Source of the DNA: CAVTSA01 sp963790575
Lineage (GTDB): Bacteria > Chloroflexota > Dormibacteria > Dormibacterales > Dormibacteraceae
Assembly (NCBI GenBank): GCA_963790575.1
Contig: CAWBPD010000001.1
Location: 310,001 to 374,000 of the forward strand
DNA length: 64,000 nt
Direction: 5' to 3'
The position numbers were made by a program, and so were the translations under genes. Below, piece after piece: positions 26,021 to 34,915 of this stretch. Under the pieces are notes generated by a model. That model was given only the letters and a program-made list of their open reading frames with translations. It made no database searches and was not told the origin of the DNA. The first letter of the stretch is position 1; the number at the start of each line of letters is the position of its first letter.

Positions 26021-26836
26021 ATGACGGGCGCGGACCTCGACCTGACCCACGCGAGCCCGGTCGCGGTCCGCTCGCTGATCCGAGAGCGCGGCTACACCGG
26101 TCCCACCAGCGGCCTCTGCCTCGGTCATCTGCAGGCAAACCTCGCCATCCTTCCCGCCGAGGCGGCGGACGAGTTCCGCGCCTTCTGCGAGGCCAACAGC
26201 CGGCCGATGCCGCTGGTGGACGTGACCGCGCCCGGCGATCCGGAGCCGGCGCACGTGGCGCCGGGCGCCGATCTCCGCACCGACCTTCCCCGTTACCGGG
26301 TCTACCGCCGGGGCGAGGTGGCCGGCGAGCTCACCGACATCCGGGATCTGTGGCAGGACGACTTCGTCGGGTTCCTCCTCGGCTGCAGCTTCTCGGCCGA
26401 GAACCGACTGCTGGAGGCGGGCGTCCGGCTGCGCCACCTGGAAGCGGGGCGCAACGTCCCCATGTTCCTGACCTCGGTCCAGTGCACGCCGGCGGGTCGA
26501 TTCCATGGGCCGATGGTGGTCTCGATGCGGCCGATCCGCCGGGACCAGGTGGAGCTGGCGGCGGACGTGACGGCCGAGCTTCCGCTGGCTCACGGCGCTC
26601 CGGTCAACGTCGGGGAGCCCGAGCGGCTCGGCATCCGGGACCTGGCCCACCCCGACTTCGGCGACGCGGTGGTGCCGGAGGAAGACGAGGTGCCGGTCTT
26701 CTGGGCCTGCGGCGTAACCCCGCAGGCCGTGCTGATGGAGGTCAAGCTCCCGCTCGCCATCACCCACGCCCCCGGCCACATGTTCATCGCCGATACGCCG
26801 GAGTGCGACGTGATCGGGCGCCGCACCGTGGCGTAA
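26021..26836 (+). CDS. DUF1445/YcsI-family putative hydro-lyase (copy 2)
   Basis: 271 aa. Same family marks as copy 1, with replacements A25E (RERGY), Q to R (NSRPMP), Q to H (PAHVAP), V to L (GELTD), EAGVRL for EADVRL, and FLTSVQCTPAGR for FVTSIQCTPVGR. Most changes are third-position or conservative, so both copies are under selection or were recently exchanged with a functional relative. The dense cluster at 26,404-26,514 contrasts with near identity on both sides. Confidence 0.75.
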   Translation: MTGADLDLTHASPVAVRSLIRERGYTGPTSGLCLGHLQANLAILPAEAADEFRAFCEANSRPMPLVDVTAPGDPEPAHVAPGADLRTDLPRYRVYRRGEVAGELTDIRDLWQDDFVGFLLGCSFSAENRLLEAGVRLRHLEAGRNVPMFLTSVQCTPAGRFHGPMVVSMRPIRRDQVELAADVTAELPLAHGAPVNVGEPERLGIRDLAHPDFGDAVVPEEDEVPVFWACGVTPQAVLMEVKLPLAITHAPGHMFIADTPECDVIGRRTVA

Positions 26837-26843
26837 CGCGTAC

Positions 26844-27362
26844 TCAGTCGAGGTAGGTCACCACGTCCGCGAGGGGCGTGCGATCGCGGGGCGCCACCTC
26901 GTGGACGGGATGCCCGAGGTGGAGCAATCCCACCGCCTCTTCGTCGGCGGGCAGGTTGATCGCCGCCCGCCCTTCCGGCGTGTGGATGACCGCGGGCGTC
27001 GACCAGAAGCCGGCCAAGCGCCGAGCGTGCGCGGCCAGCAGGACCGCGTAGATCGCGGCCGCGGTGGCGAGGCGGTCCTCCTCCGCCTGACGCTCATCGC
27101 CGGCCTGCGTGGCACTCACCACGATCCGGGTCGGCGCCCGCTCCAGCTTCCGTGAGCTGCCCGCCTTCAACTCCTCAGCCGCCGCCTTCAACCGCTCCAA
27201 GGATGCCGGTCCCAGGACGCGGAACCGCCAGGGGTTCGTCAGGTGGTGATTGGGCGCCCAGCGCGCGATCTCGAGCAGGCCGTCGATCTCGGACCGGGTC
27301 AAGGGGATGGGTTCGTAGAGCTTGTGGGTCCGGCGGGTGCGGATCGCCTCGATGACGTCCAC
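26844..27362 (-). CDS. Nitroreductase family protein (copy 2)
   Basis: 172 aa, identical in protein to copy 1. Last gene of the second pgi-gnd-zwf transcript, directly abutting zwf. Confidence 0.75.
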   Translation of the reverse strand: MDVIEAIRTRRTHKLYEPIPLTRSEIDGLLEIARWAPNHHLTNPWRFRVLGPASLERLKAAAEELKAGSSRKLERAPTRIVVSATQAGDERQAEEDRLATAAAIYAVLLAAHARRLAGFWSTPAVIHTPEGRAAINLPADEEAVGLLHLGHPVHEVAPRDRTPLADVVTYLD

Positions 27363-28760
27363 TCAACCCTCCGTTCGAGGATCGATCCACACCGACTCCG
27401 AGTCGAGCAGCCCGCGGGCCTGGACCGGACCCCAGGTTCCGGTCTGGTACGAGACCGCCGGGTCGTGGTCGCGCAGCACGGCGTCGACCACCTCCCACGC
27501 GGCCTCGATCGCGTCCCAGCGGGTGAACAGCTCCTGACTGCCGGCCATCGCGTCGCCCAGCAGCCGCTCGTAGGGCTGCTCCTCACCCGGTGACGGGTTC
27601 TCGTGCAGGGCCAGCTCCTGCTGGTCACCGATGAACTTCTCGCCCGGTCGTTTGACCCGGGCCGCGAGCGCGATCACCGCGTCGGGGCTGAGGCGGAAGC
27701 GGATGTGGTTGCGCTCACTGAGCCCGGTGTCCCGGTCATCCCGGAAGATGTGCGCGGGCGGCGATTTCAGGCTCACGACCACCTCGGTCGCCGTGACTGC
27801 GAGGTTCTTGCCCGCGCGCAGGTACCAGGGAACGCCCTGCCAGCGCCAGCTGTCGATCTTGAGCCGGACCGCGGCAAACGTCTCGGTGTCCGAGTGCGGG
27901 TCCACGCCCGGCTCTTCCCGATAGCCCTGGAACTGACCCCGGACCAGGTCCTGCCTGCGCAGCGGCACCATGCCCCGGAACACCTTCGCCTTCTCGTCCC
28001 GTGCCGGCTCGATGCCCTTGCCCACCGGTGGCTCGACCGCCAGCAGCGCCACGATCTGGAAGAGGTGGTTCTGGATCACGTCCCGCAGCGCCCCGGTAAC
28101 GTCATAGAACTTGCCCCGACCCTGGACGCCGAAGTTCTCCGCCAACGTGATCTGGATCGAGGAGATGAAGTTGCGGTTCCAGATCGGCTCCAGGAACGAG
28201 TTGGCGAAGCGGAAATAGATGATGTTCTCGATCGTCTCCTTACCCAGGAAGTGGTCGATCCGGTAGATGGACGACTCCGGGAAGGCTGAGCTCACGACCT
28301 TGTTGAGCTTGCGCGCCGATGCCAGGTCCTCTCCGAACGGCTTCTCGACGATCACGCGCGCGTGGTGGGCGCAATCGCTGTTGTGCAGGCTCTCCACCAC
28401 GGTGCCGAAGAGTGGGGGCGGGATGGCCAGGTAGTGAGCCGGTGCGGTCGCATTGCCCAGCGTCTTCCGCAGGGAGGTGAACGTGCTCTGGTCGGTGTAG
28501 CTGCCGCTCACGTAGGAGAGGCTTTGCATCAGGTGGCCGTAGGCGGCGCGATCGTCGATGCCCCCGTGCTCCTCGATCGATTTGGTGGCGCGGTCGCGCA
28601 GCTGGTCCACCGTCCATTGGTCGAGCGCCACGCCGATCACCGGATAGGTGAGGCGGCCTCGTTTGGCCATCGCGTAGAAGGCCGGGAAGATCTGTTTGTA
28701 GGCAAGGTCGCCGGTGGCTCCGAAAAAGCAGAGCGCGTCGGCGTGCTCTCCGGTTGCCAT
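27363..28760 (-). CDS. zwf: Glucose-6-phosphate 1-dehydrogenase (copy 2)
   Basis: 465 aa from ATG 28760. It differs from copy 1 by one residue (glutamate for glycine in YREEPG) and a few silent bases. All catalytic motifs (GATGDLAYK, RIDHFLGKE) are kept, so both copies should be active. Confidence 0.9.
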   Translation of the reverse strand: MATGEHADALCFFGATGDLAYKQIFPAFYAMAKRGRLTYPVIGVALDQWTVDQLRDRATKSIEEHGGIDDRAAYGHLMQSLSYVSGSYTDQSTFTSLRKTLGNATAPAHYLAIPPPLFGTVVESLHNSDCAHHARVIVEKPFGEDLASARKLNKVVSSAFPESSIYRIDHFLGKETIENIIYFRFANSFLEPIWNRNFISSIQITLAENFGVQGRGKFYDVTGALRDVIQNHLFQIVALLAVEPPVGKGIEPARDEKAKVFRGMVPLRRQDLVRGQFQGYREEPGVDPHSDTETFAAVRLKIDSWRWQGVPWYLRAGKNLAVTATEVVVSLKSPPAHIFRDDRDTGLSERNHIRFRLSPDAVIALAARVKRPGEKFIGDQQELALHENPSPGEEQPYERLLGDAMAGSQELFTRWDAIEAAWEVVDAVLRDHDPAVSYQTGTWGPVQARGLLDSESVWIDPRTEG

Positions 28761-29782
28761 CACTGTCCCGCCCCCGGCTTCTCCTGGTGCCCCCCGAACT
28801 GCTTGCGCATCGCCGACAGCAGCTTGTCCGCGAACAGCGCCTCGCCGCGCGACGCGAAGCGAGCGAAGAGGGCGGCGGAGATGACCGGGGCGGGAACCGC
28901 CTCGTCGATCGCGGCCAGCGCGGTCCAGCGGCCCTCGCCGGAGTCCGAGACGCGCCCGGCGAACTTCTCGAGTGAGGGGTCCTCGACGAGCGCCGCCGCG
29001 GTCAGATCGAGCAGCCAGGAGGCGACCACCGATCCGCGCCGCCAGACCTCGGCCACGGACGCGATGTCGATGTCGTACTCGTAGTACCGCGGGTCGCGCA
29101 GAGGAGTGGTCTCGGCGTCGATCTCGTCCTGGTGCTTGCCGATGTCGGCGTGGTTGATGATGTTGAGGCCCTCGCTGTAGGCGGCCATCAACCCGTACTC
29201 GATGCCGTTGTGCACCATCTTCACGAAGTGGCCGGCTCCATTCGGCCCGCAGTGCAGGTAGCCCTGCTCAGGTGCCGAGGGCTCGCCGGTTCGCCCCGGC
29301 GTCCGAGCGGCCGTGTCCACACCGGGGGCGATCGTCTTCCAGATCGGGTCCAGGTGTTGGACCACGTCGTCTTCGCCGCCGATCATCAGGCAGTAACCGC
29401 GGTCCAGGCCCCAGACGCCGCCCGAGGTCCCACAGTCGACGAAGTGGAACCCCTTCGCCTTGAGCGCGGCGGCCCGGTCGACGTCGTCGCGGTAGTAGGA
29501 GTTCCCGCCGTCGATGATGATGTCGCCCGGCTCCAGGTGCTGGGTCAGCGCGTCGATCGTCTGCTCGGTCACGCCGGCCGGCACCATCACCCAGGCGGCC
29601 CGGGGTGCCTCCAGCTTGGCGGCGAACTCGTCCAGCGTGTGCGCCGCAATCGCGCCCTCACCGGCCAGGGCGTCGATGGCACCCGCGTTGACGTCGTAGA
29701 CGACGCAGGAGTGCCCGCCCCGCATCAGCCGGCGGACGATGTTCGCCCCCATGCGGCCCAGGCCGATCATGCCCAGTTGCAT
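28760..29782 (-). CDS. gnd: 6-phosphogluconate dehydrogenase (copy 2)
   Basis: 340 aa, same protein as copy 1, with the same AGGAGG site before the start and the same one-base overlap with zwf. Confidence 0.9.
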   Translation of the reverse strand: MQLGMIGLGRMGANIVRRLMRGGHSCVVYDVNAGAIDALAGEGAIAAHTLDEFAAKLEAPRAAWVMVPAGVTEQTIDALTQHLEPGDIIIDGGNSYYRDDVDRAAALKAKGFHFVDCGTSGGVWGLDRGYCLMIGGEDDVVQHLDPIWKTIAPGVDTAARTPGRTGEPSAPEQGYLHCGPNGAGHFVKMVHNGIEYGLMAAYSEGLNIINHADIGKHQDEIDAETTPLRDPRYYEYDIDIASVAEVWRRGSVVASWLLDLTAAALVEDPSLEKFAGRVSDSGEGRWTALAAIDEAVPAPVISAALFARFASRGEALFADKLLSAMRKQFGGHQEKPGAGQ

Positions 29783-29815
29783 TGAGTTTCCTCCTCAGAT
29801 ATGTGATCGGTGCGG

Positions 29816-31465
29816 TCAGACCGCGCGGCCGCGCTCGGCCCGATAGCGGCGGATCATCGCGTTCGTCGAGCCGTCGTGGCGGAGGGCGGGAGGGGTCTCA
29901 CTCTCGAGCTCCGGAATCACGTTCTCGGCCAGGGCCTTGCCCAGCTCGACGCCCCACTGGTCGAACGAGTCGATGTCCCAGATCGTGCCCTGCGTGAACA
30001 CTTTGTGCTCGTAGAGGGCGATCAGCTGCCCCAGCGTGTTCGGCGTCAGGCGAGGCAGCAGCATTGAGGTGGTGGGGTGGTTGCCCCGAAAGACCCGCGC
30101 CTTCTGTTGGTAGTCGGGGACGCCCTCCGCCTGGACCTCCTCGAGCGTCTTGCCGAAGGCCAGCGCCTCGGTCTGGGCGACGAAGTTGGCGAACAGCAGG
30201 TCGTGCTGGTTGTCGAGGTCGTGGGCGGGCCGGGCGATCCCGATGAAGTCGGCGGGAATGAGCCGCGTCCCCTGGTGGATCAGCTGGTAGTACGCGTGCT
30301 GACCGTTGGTCCCGGGCTGGCCCCAGAGGATGGGGCCGGTCTGGTAGTCGACCGGCTCCCCCTGCAGCGTCACCGACTTGCCGTCGCTCTCCATGTCCAG
30401 CTGCTGCAGATAGGCGGGGAGTTCCGACAGGTACTGGCTGTAGGGGAGGACGGCCAGCGTTTCAGCGCCGAAGAAGTTGTTGTACCAGATGCCCACCAGC
30501 CCCAACAGCACCGGCACGTTCTGGCGCAGCGGCGTGTGGAGGAAGTGGTCGTCGATGGTGCGGAAGCCGGCCAGCATGTCGTCGAAGCCCTCGGGGCCGA
30601 TCGCGATCATGAGCGAGAGCCCGATCGCCGAATCGTACGAGTAGCGGCCTCCGACCCAATCCCACATCTCGAACATGTTCGCGGGGTCGATCCCGAACTT
30701 CCGCACCCCGGAGGCGTTGGTGGAGACGGCCGCGAAGTGGCGCTCTACGGCGGCTTCGTCATGCAGCGCGTCGAGAACCCAGGACCGGGCGGCGCCGGCG
30801 TTGGCCAGCGTCTCCAGCGTGGTGAAGGTCTTGGAGCAGACGATGAAGAGCGTCTCCGCCGGGTCCAGACCCTGCAGCGTCTCCCACATCTGGGTCGGGT
30901 CCACGTTGGAGACGAAGTGGAAGCTCATCGAGCGGTCGCTGAAGTCCTTCAACGCGACCGTCGCCATGTGGGGTCCGAGGTCGGAGCCGCCAATCCCGAT
31001 GTTGACGACGTTCTTGATCCGCTCGCCCGTGTAACCCTTCCACTCGCCGGAGCGGATCCGGTTCGCGAAGGCGGCCATCCGGCGCCGGACCTGGAAGACC
31101 TCTGGGATCACATCCTGGCCGTCGACCAGGATCCGCTCGGTCTCGGGGGCGCGCAGCGCGACATGGAGGACGGCCCTCCGCTCGGTGACGTTGATCTTCT
31201 CGCCCCGGAACATGGCCTGGGCGCGCTCGGCGACCCCGGCCCGCTCGGCGAGCCTCGCCAGGAGGTCCAGCGTCTCAGGCAGCAGGCGGTGCTTGGAGAG
31301 GTCGACGACGATGTCGCCGGCCTGGAACGTCAGCTTGTCGGCCCGGGACGGGTCGTCCGCGAAGAGCTGGCGGAGAGGCCGGTCACCAACCTGGTGGCGA
31401 TGTGCGGCGAGCGCCTTCCACTCGACGCTCTGGTCGATCGACGCGGTGGCTGCGGATTCCGTCAT
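29816..31465 (-). CDS. pgi: Glucose-6-phosphate isomerase (copy 2)
   Basis: 549 aa. It differs from copy 1 near the N-terminus only (SVEWKAL for SAEWKAL, and GDIVVDL for GDVVVDL). Active-site blocks are unchanged. Confidence 0.9.
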   Translation of the reverse strand: MTESAATASIDQSVEWKALAAHRHQVGDRPLRQLFADDPSRADKLTFQAGDIVVDLSKHRLLPETLDLLARLAERAGVAERAQAMFRGEKINVTERRAVLHVALRAPETERILVDGQDVIPEVFQVRRRMAAFANRIRSGEWKGYTGERIKNVVNIGIGGSDLGPHMATVALKDFSDRSMSFHFVSNVDPTQMWETLQGLDPAETLFIVCSKTFTTLETLANAGAARSWVLDALHDEAAVERHFAAVSTNASGVRKFGIDPANMFEMWDWVGGRYSYDSAIGLSLMIAIGPEGFDDMLAGFRTIDDHFLHTPLRQNVPVLLGLVGIWYNNFFGAETLAVLPYSQYLSELPAYLQQLDMESDGKSVTLQGEPVDYQTGPILWGQPGTNGQHAYYQLIHQGTRLIPADFIGIARPAHDLDNQHDLLFANFVAQTEALAFGKTLEEVQAEGVPDYQQKARVFRGNHPTTSMLLPRLTPNTLGQLIALYEHKVFTQGTIWDIDSFDQWGVELGKALAENVIPELESETPPALRHDGSTNAMIRRYRAERGRAV

Positions 31466-31757
31466 GTCGGTCGTCCTCCTGAATTGGCTGAGGCGAGCCG
31501 GGGCCCCGCGGTGGACACCGACGCGCGGATACCGACCAGAGTGAGCATGCCACGCCCGCGAACTCCGACGCGCACCCGTTTACGGCCGATCTGCCGGCCG
31601 GGCCGTCCCGGCCGGCGGGGACCGCCTCGTCCGAGGCCGTTCAGCCGCCCGGACCTGGGGGGCTTCCGGCTCCGGGTAGTGTCAGCATGCGAGCACGGGA
31701 TCGCCGGGCGGGCCAGAAGGTGGTAACCCGGCTGGGAGGAGAGCACGAGGAGAAGCA

Positions 31758-32972
31758 ATGGCCGCGGACATCGACGGACCCGCGCTGCTGGCGGACCTGG
31801 AGACTTTGAACTCCTTTGGAACCGGTCAGGGACCCGGCATCAACCGGGTCGCCTTCTCGGCCTCCGACGCGGCGGGCCGCGAGTACGTGGATGGACGGCT
31901 GCGAGACCTTGGGCTGGACGTGCGGCGGGACGCGCTCGGTTCCACGATCGCCCGCCTGCCGGGCGCGGATCCCGGGTTGGCGCCGGTCGGCGTCGGTTCC
32001 CATACCGACACGGTGCCGGATGGAGGGCGCTACGACGGCGCGCTGGGGGTGGTGGCCGCCATCGCCTGCGCGCGGGCTGTAGTCCAGGACCGGATGCCCC
32101 TTCAACACCCGCTCGAGGTTCTGAACTTCGTCTCCGAGGAGGCGACGATGGGTGCCGGGTGCCTGGGCAGCTCCGCCATGGTGCAGGATGTCGACCGGGT
32201 CCTGGACGCCTGGGCCTGGGACGGGCGGCCGGTGCGAGACCACCTGCGAGCGGCGGGGGTCGACGTGGCGCGCATCGGCGAGGCCCGGCGCCCCCGCGGA
32301 GACCTGGCCGCGTACCTCGAGCTCCACATCGAGCAGGGCGCCACGCTGTGGCGATCGGGGGTCCGGCTCGGCGTGGTCGAAGGCATCGTCGGCATCCGGC
32401 GCTACCAAGTCGAGTTCACGGGCGAAGCCAACCACGCGGGGACGACGGCGATGGAGGATCGTCGCGACGCGCTCGTGATGGCGGCGCCGCTGGTGGGTGC
32501 GGTCCGGGAGATCTCCCTCGCCTGCGGCATCGTGGGCACGGTCGGGACCCTGCGCGTGGAACCCGGGGCGTCCAACGTGGTTCCGGGACGCGTGGTCTTG
32601 GAGTGCGAGCTGCGGAGCCTGGAGGAGGCCCGGTTGGACGAGGCCGAAGACATGCTGACGGAGCGGACGAGAAGAGAGGGCGGGACGCTCACGCGGTCGG
32701 GCGCCAAGGAGCCGGTGCGCTGCGACCCGACCCTGCTGGCTGCGCTTGACGAAGTGGCCCGAGGCTTCGGCGTCGGGGTCCGGCGCCTGCCCAGCGGTGC
32801 CGGGCACGACGCGATGTCGATGGCGACGATCTGCCCGGTGGCGATGCTGTTCGTGCCCAGCGAACGCGGTATCAGCCACGCCCCCGGGGAGCACACGTCC
32901 CCCGAGGACTGCGCGCTCGGCGCCCGGGCGCTGCTGGCGGCGCTGCGAGAGGTCGACCGGCGCCTCGCCTAG
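31758..32972 (+). CDS. M20 amidohydrolase, N-carbamoyl-L-amino-acid/allantoate hydrolase type (copy 2)
   Basis: 404 aa. All metal ligands are kept. It differs from copy 1 at about 15 residues, mostly between residues 110 and 350 (for example QDRMPL, RRPRGDLAAY, TLWRSGVRLG, EDRRDAL, GTVGTLRV, ARLDEAEDMLTER, TICPVAM). It has the family-typical RRDAL where copy 1 has RHDAL, so copy 2 looks closer to the ancestral form here. Confidence 0.85.
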   Translation: MAADIDGPALLADLETLNSFGTGQGPGINRVAFSASDAAGREYVDGRLRDLGLDVRRDALGSTIARLPGADPGLAPVGVGSHTDTVPDGGRYDGALGVVAAIACARAVVQDRMPLQHPLEVLNFVSEEATMGAGCLGSSAMVQDVDRVLDAWAWDGRPVRDHLRAAGVDVARIGEARRPRGDLAAYLELHIEQGATLWRSGVRLGVVEGIVGIRRYQVEFTGEANHAGTTAMEDRRDALVMAAPLVGAVREISLACGIVGTVGTLRVEPGASNVVPGRVVLECELRSLEEARLDEAEDMLTERTRREGGTLTRSGAKEPVRCDPTLLAALDEVARGFGVGVRRLPSGAGHDAMSMATICPVAMLFVPSERGISHAPGEHTSPEDCALGARALLAALREVDRRLA

Positions 32973-33382
32973 CCGGTCTTCGCCTCCGGCTTGACCGCGT
33001 CCTTCTGGATGAACTGGAATTGCACGCCGCCTGAGGTCTCGGGGACGGTCCAGATGTTGACGTTGGGGCCGATCGTGCGCGGCTCGCTGTTGGCGCGAAC
33101 GCCCTTGGGGGTCAGCTCGGCGATCGTCTCCTGGAGGTCGTCGACCTGGATCGCGATGTGTTCCAGGCGCGCCTGGGCATCTCCCAAGCGGGCGGCTCGC
33201 CCCTCCTTAGTGAGCGGCTCGATCAGCTCGATCTGCGCGTCGCCGTAGCTGTAGAAGTGCGTGCGCATGTCCGGGAACTCGCGGGCGGTCGCGAGCTCCA
33301 TGTGCAGGACATCGCGGAGGAAGGCCCCCATCTGGTCCACACTGTCGACGATCACCGCGATGTGGTCGAGGCGCTGAGGCAT
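32969..33382 (-). CDS. VOC-family protein (copy 2)
   Basis: 137 aa, one replacement relative to copy 1 (TPKGV). Converges on the M20 gene with a 4-bp overlap. Confidence 0.65.
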   Translation of the reverse strand: MPQRLDHIAVIVDSVDQMGAFLRDVLHMELATAREFPDMRTHFYSYGDAQIELIEPLTKEGRAARLGDAQARLEHIAIQVDDLQETIAELTPKGVRANSEPRTIGPNVNIWTVPETSGGVQFQFIQKDAVKPEAKTG

Positions 33383-33520
33383 GGTCGCAATCTAGCCGAT
33401 CGGCTCGGCCCGGGTGGGGGTGCTGGACGGGGTGGGACGAATGTCCCGTGTCCGGGTCCTGCGGCGCGCAACACAATGGGGAGAGCCGGCGAGCCGTCAC
33501 CAGCCAGATCAGAGGAGGGC

Positions 33521-33781
33521 GTGACAGTGCCCCTGTACATGGATGTCCACGAGTCCTTGCCCGAGGGGGCGAGCATTGACGACGTTGAGAGGGCGCACGA
33601 GGCCGACCTTGCCAAGCAGGGCGAATACGGCGTCAAGTATCTGCGCTATTGGGTCGACGACAAGGAGGGCAAGGTCTTCTGCCTGGTCGACGCTCCTGAC
33701 GCGGAGACGGCGGCGCGGGTCCACCGGGAGGCACATGGCCTGGTCGCCGATCGCATCTACGAAGTGCGCGAAGGCGGTTGA
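33521..33781 (+). CDS. DUF4242 small protein (copy 2)
   Basis: 86 aa, identical in protein to copy 1. The upstream AGAGGAGGG site is kept; one base differs just before it. Confidence 0.7.
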   Translation: MTVPLYMDVHESLPEGASIDDVERAHEADLAKQGEYGVKYLRYWVDDKEGKVFCLVDAPDAETAARVHREAHGLVADRIYEVREGG

Positions 33782-33822
33782 TCCGCGGCTGCTGGAGCGG
33801 TTGGGGGCGGCGACGGATTTGG

Positions 33823-33895
33823 AGCCGGCGACGGGAATCGAACCCATGACCTGCCGCTTACAAGGCGGCTGCTCTGCCGATTGAGCTACGCCGGC
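33823..33895 (-). tRNA. tRNA-Thr(TGT), copy 2
   Basis: Same 73-nt sequence and cloverleaf as the gene at 24159-24231, anticodon TGT. Confidence 0.95.
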
Positions 33896-34013
33896 GTGTC
33901 GGGGCGCCGACCACAACGTAACCGTTTCCCGGCAACCCGGGCCTACCGCGCGCGTTTTAGCGCCAGGGTGCCGGGAGACGGCCCGATGGGAGACCGTCCG
34001 GGTAGGCTCGAGG

Positions 34014-34193
34014 TCAGCTGGCGGGGTTCATGGCCGGTGCGAGGCGCAGCACGCCCACGCCGCGTCCGCGGGCGCGGTCGCACCGCGTGCAGAAGACGAC
34101 GTCGCCCAGACCGAGGGGGTGGCCCCCGCGGAGAAGCACCTCGCGAGAGTTTTGGTGGAAGAGCCAGCAGAAGAAGGGCTTCAGTCGAGGCAT
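34014..34193 (-). CDS. Small 59-aa protein of unknown function (copy 2)
   Basis: 59 aa from ATG 34193; frame conserved relative to copy 1 with one replacement. It keeps the CTRC pair. Confidence 0.5.
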   Translation of the reverse strand: MPRLKPFFCWLFHQNSREVLLRGGHPLGLGDVVFCTRCDRARGRGVGVLRLAPAMNPAS

Positions 34194-34234
34194 CGGAGGC
34201 CCCTCACCGTACCGAGCGCCCCCGCTGGAACGCC

Positions 34235-34594
34235 TTATTGAACGGCGTCGAGCAGCTGGTCGAATTTGGCCGCCAGGATGAAGTCGTTGGGGGTGAGCCC
34301 CTGGGCCGCGTGCGTGGTGAGGCGGATGGCGAGGCGCCCCCAGCCCACCTCGAGGTCCGGGTGGTGACCCTCGCTCTCCGCGATCGGAGTCATGCGATCG
34401 AGCAGCTGCACCGCGCTCAAGAAGTCCTTCGTCTTCACGGTCCGGGTCAGCTCGTCGCCCTGGGGGCCCTGTCGCATCGTCCACCGCGGGACTCGCGGCA
34501 GCAGCGCGGCGATGTCCTCCGCGCCCAGGGCCGGCGTGCCCCCCTCGCAGGGGACGCAGTGGCGCTGGCTGAGCTCTTCTGGTTCCTCGCTCAT
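34235..34594 (-). CDS. phhB: Pterin-4a-carbinolamine dehydratase (copy 2)
   Basis: 119 aa from ATG 34594, one replacement relative to copy 1. Its upstream region runs into the tRNA-Val promoter region, probably the ancestral arrangement. Confidence 0.85.
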   Translation of the reverse strand: MSEEPEELSQRHCVPCEGGTPALGAEDIAALLPRVPRWTMRQGPQGDELTRTVKTKDFLSAVQLLDRMTPIAESEGHHPDLEVGWGRLAIRLTTHAAQGLTPNDFILAAKFDQLLDAVQ

Positions 34595-34648
34595 GGCTCC
34601 AGTATCCGCCGGGGCGCCGGAGGGGATGGGCGCCCCGGCCACGACGGG

Positions 34649-34654
34649 TACAAT
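34649..34654 (+). promoter_or_regulatory. Probable -10 box of tRNA-Val
   Basis: TACAAT ends 20 bp before the tRNA-Val 5' end. No convincing -35 box is seen. The duplication edge at 34644 lies just upstream, so copy 1 lacks this promoter. Confidence 0.4.
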
Positions 34655-34674
34655 GGCGCTCCGTCGATCGCTCC

Positions 34675-34749
34675 GGGCGGCTAGCTCAGGGGGAGAGCGC
34701 TTGCTTCACACGCAAGAGGTCGCTGGTTCGAGACCAGCGCCGCCCACCA
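34675..34749 (+). tRNA. tRNA-Val(CAC)
   Basis: Acceptor GGGCGGC/GCCGCCC, D arm AGCTCAGGGGGAGAGC, anticodon stem CTTGC/GCAAG with loop TTCACAC (anticodon CAC, valine GUG), T arm CTGGTTCGAGACCAG, discriminator A and encoded CCA at 34747-34749. A CTTTTT run follows. It marks the left edge of the accessory island. Confidence 0.95.
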
Positions 34750-34915
34750 CTTTTTCAGCGCGGCATGGCGATCACGGATTCAACGCTGATCGTGAAGTCC
34801 AGCGTCGCGCTGAAGCAGAGGGCCGAGGAGACAGGGGAGCAAACGGGGGAGCCGGCCTCCGTGGCGAGCGGCCTCCCGGATGCCATGCCGTTGTCGCGAG
34901 GTGCCGGTGGAGCGC

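Larger units (their letters stand above)
24981..34644 (+). repeat. Tandem duplication copy 2
   Basis: Second unit, same direction and gene order as copy 1. It ends at 34644, after ACGA and 30 bp before tRNA-Val, where sequence unique to the right flank begins (CGGGTACAATGG). Gene starts are offset by exactly 9,664 bp, with no insertion or deletion noticed between the copies. Confidence 0.95.
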
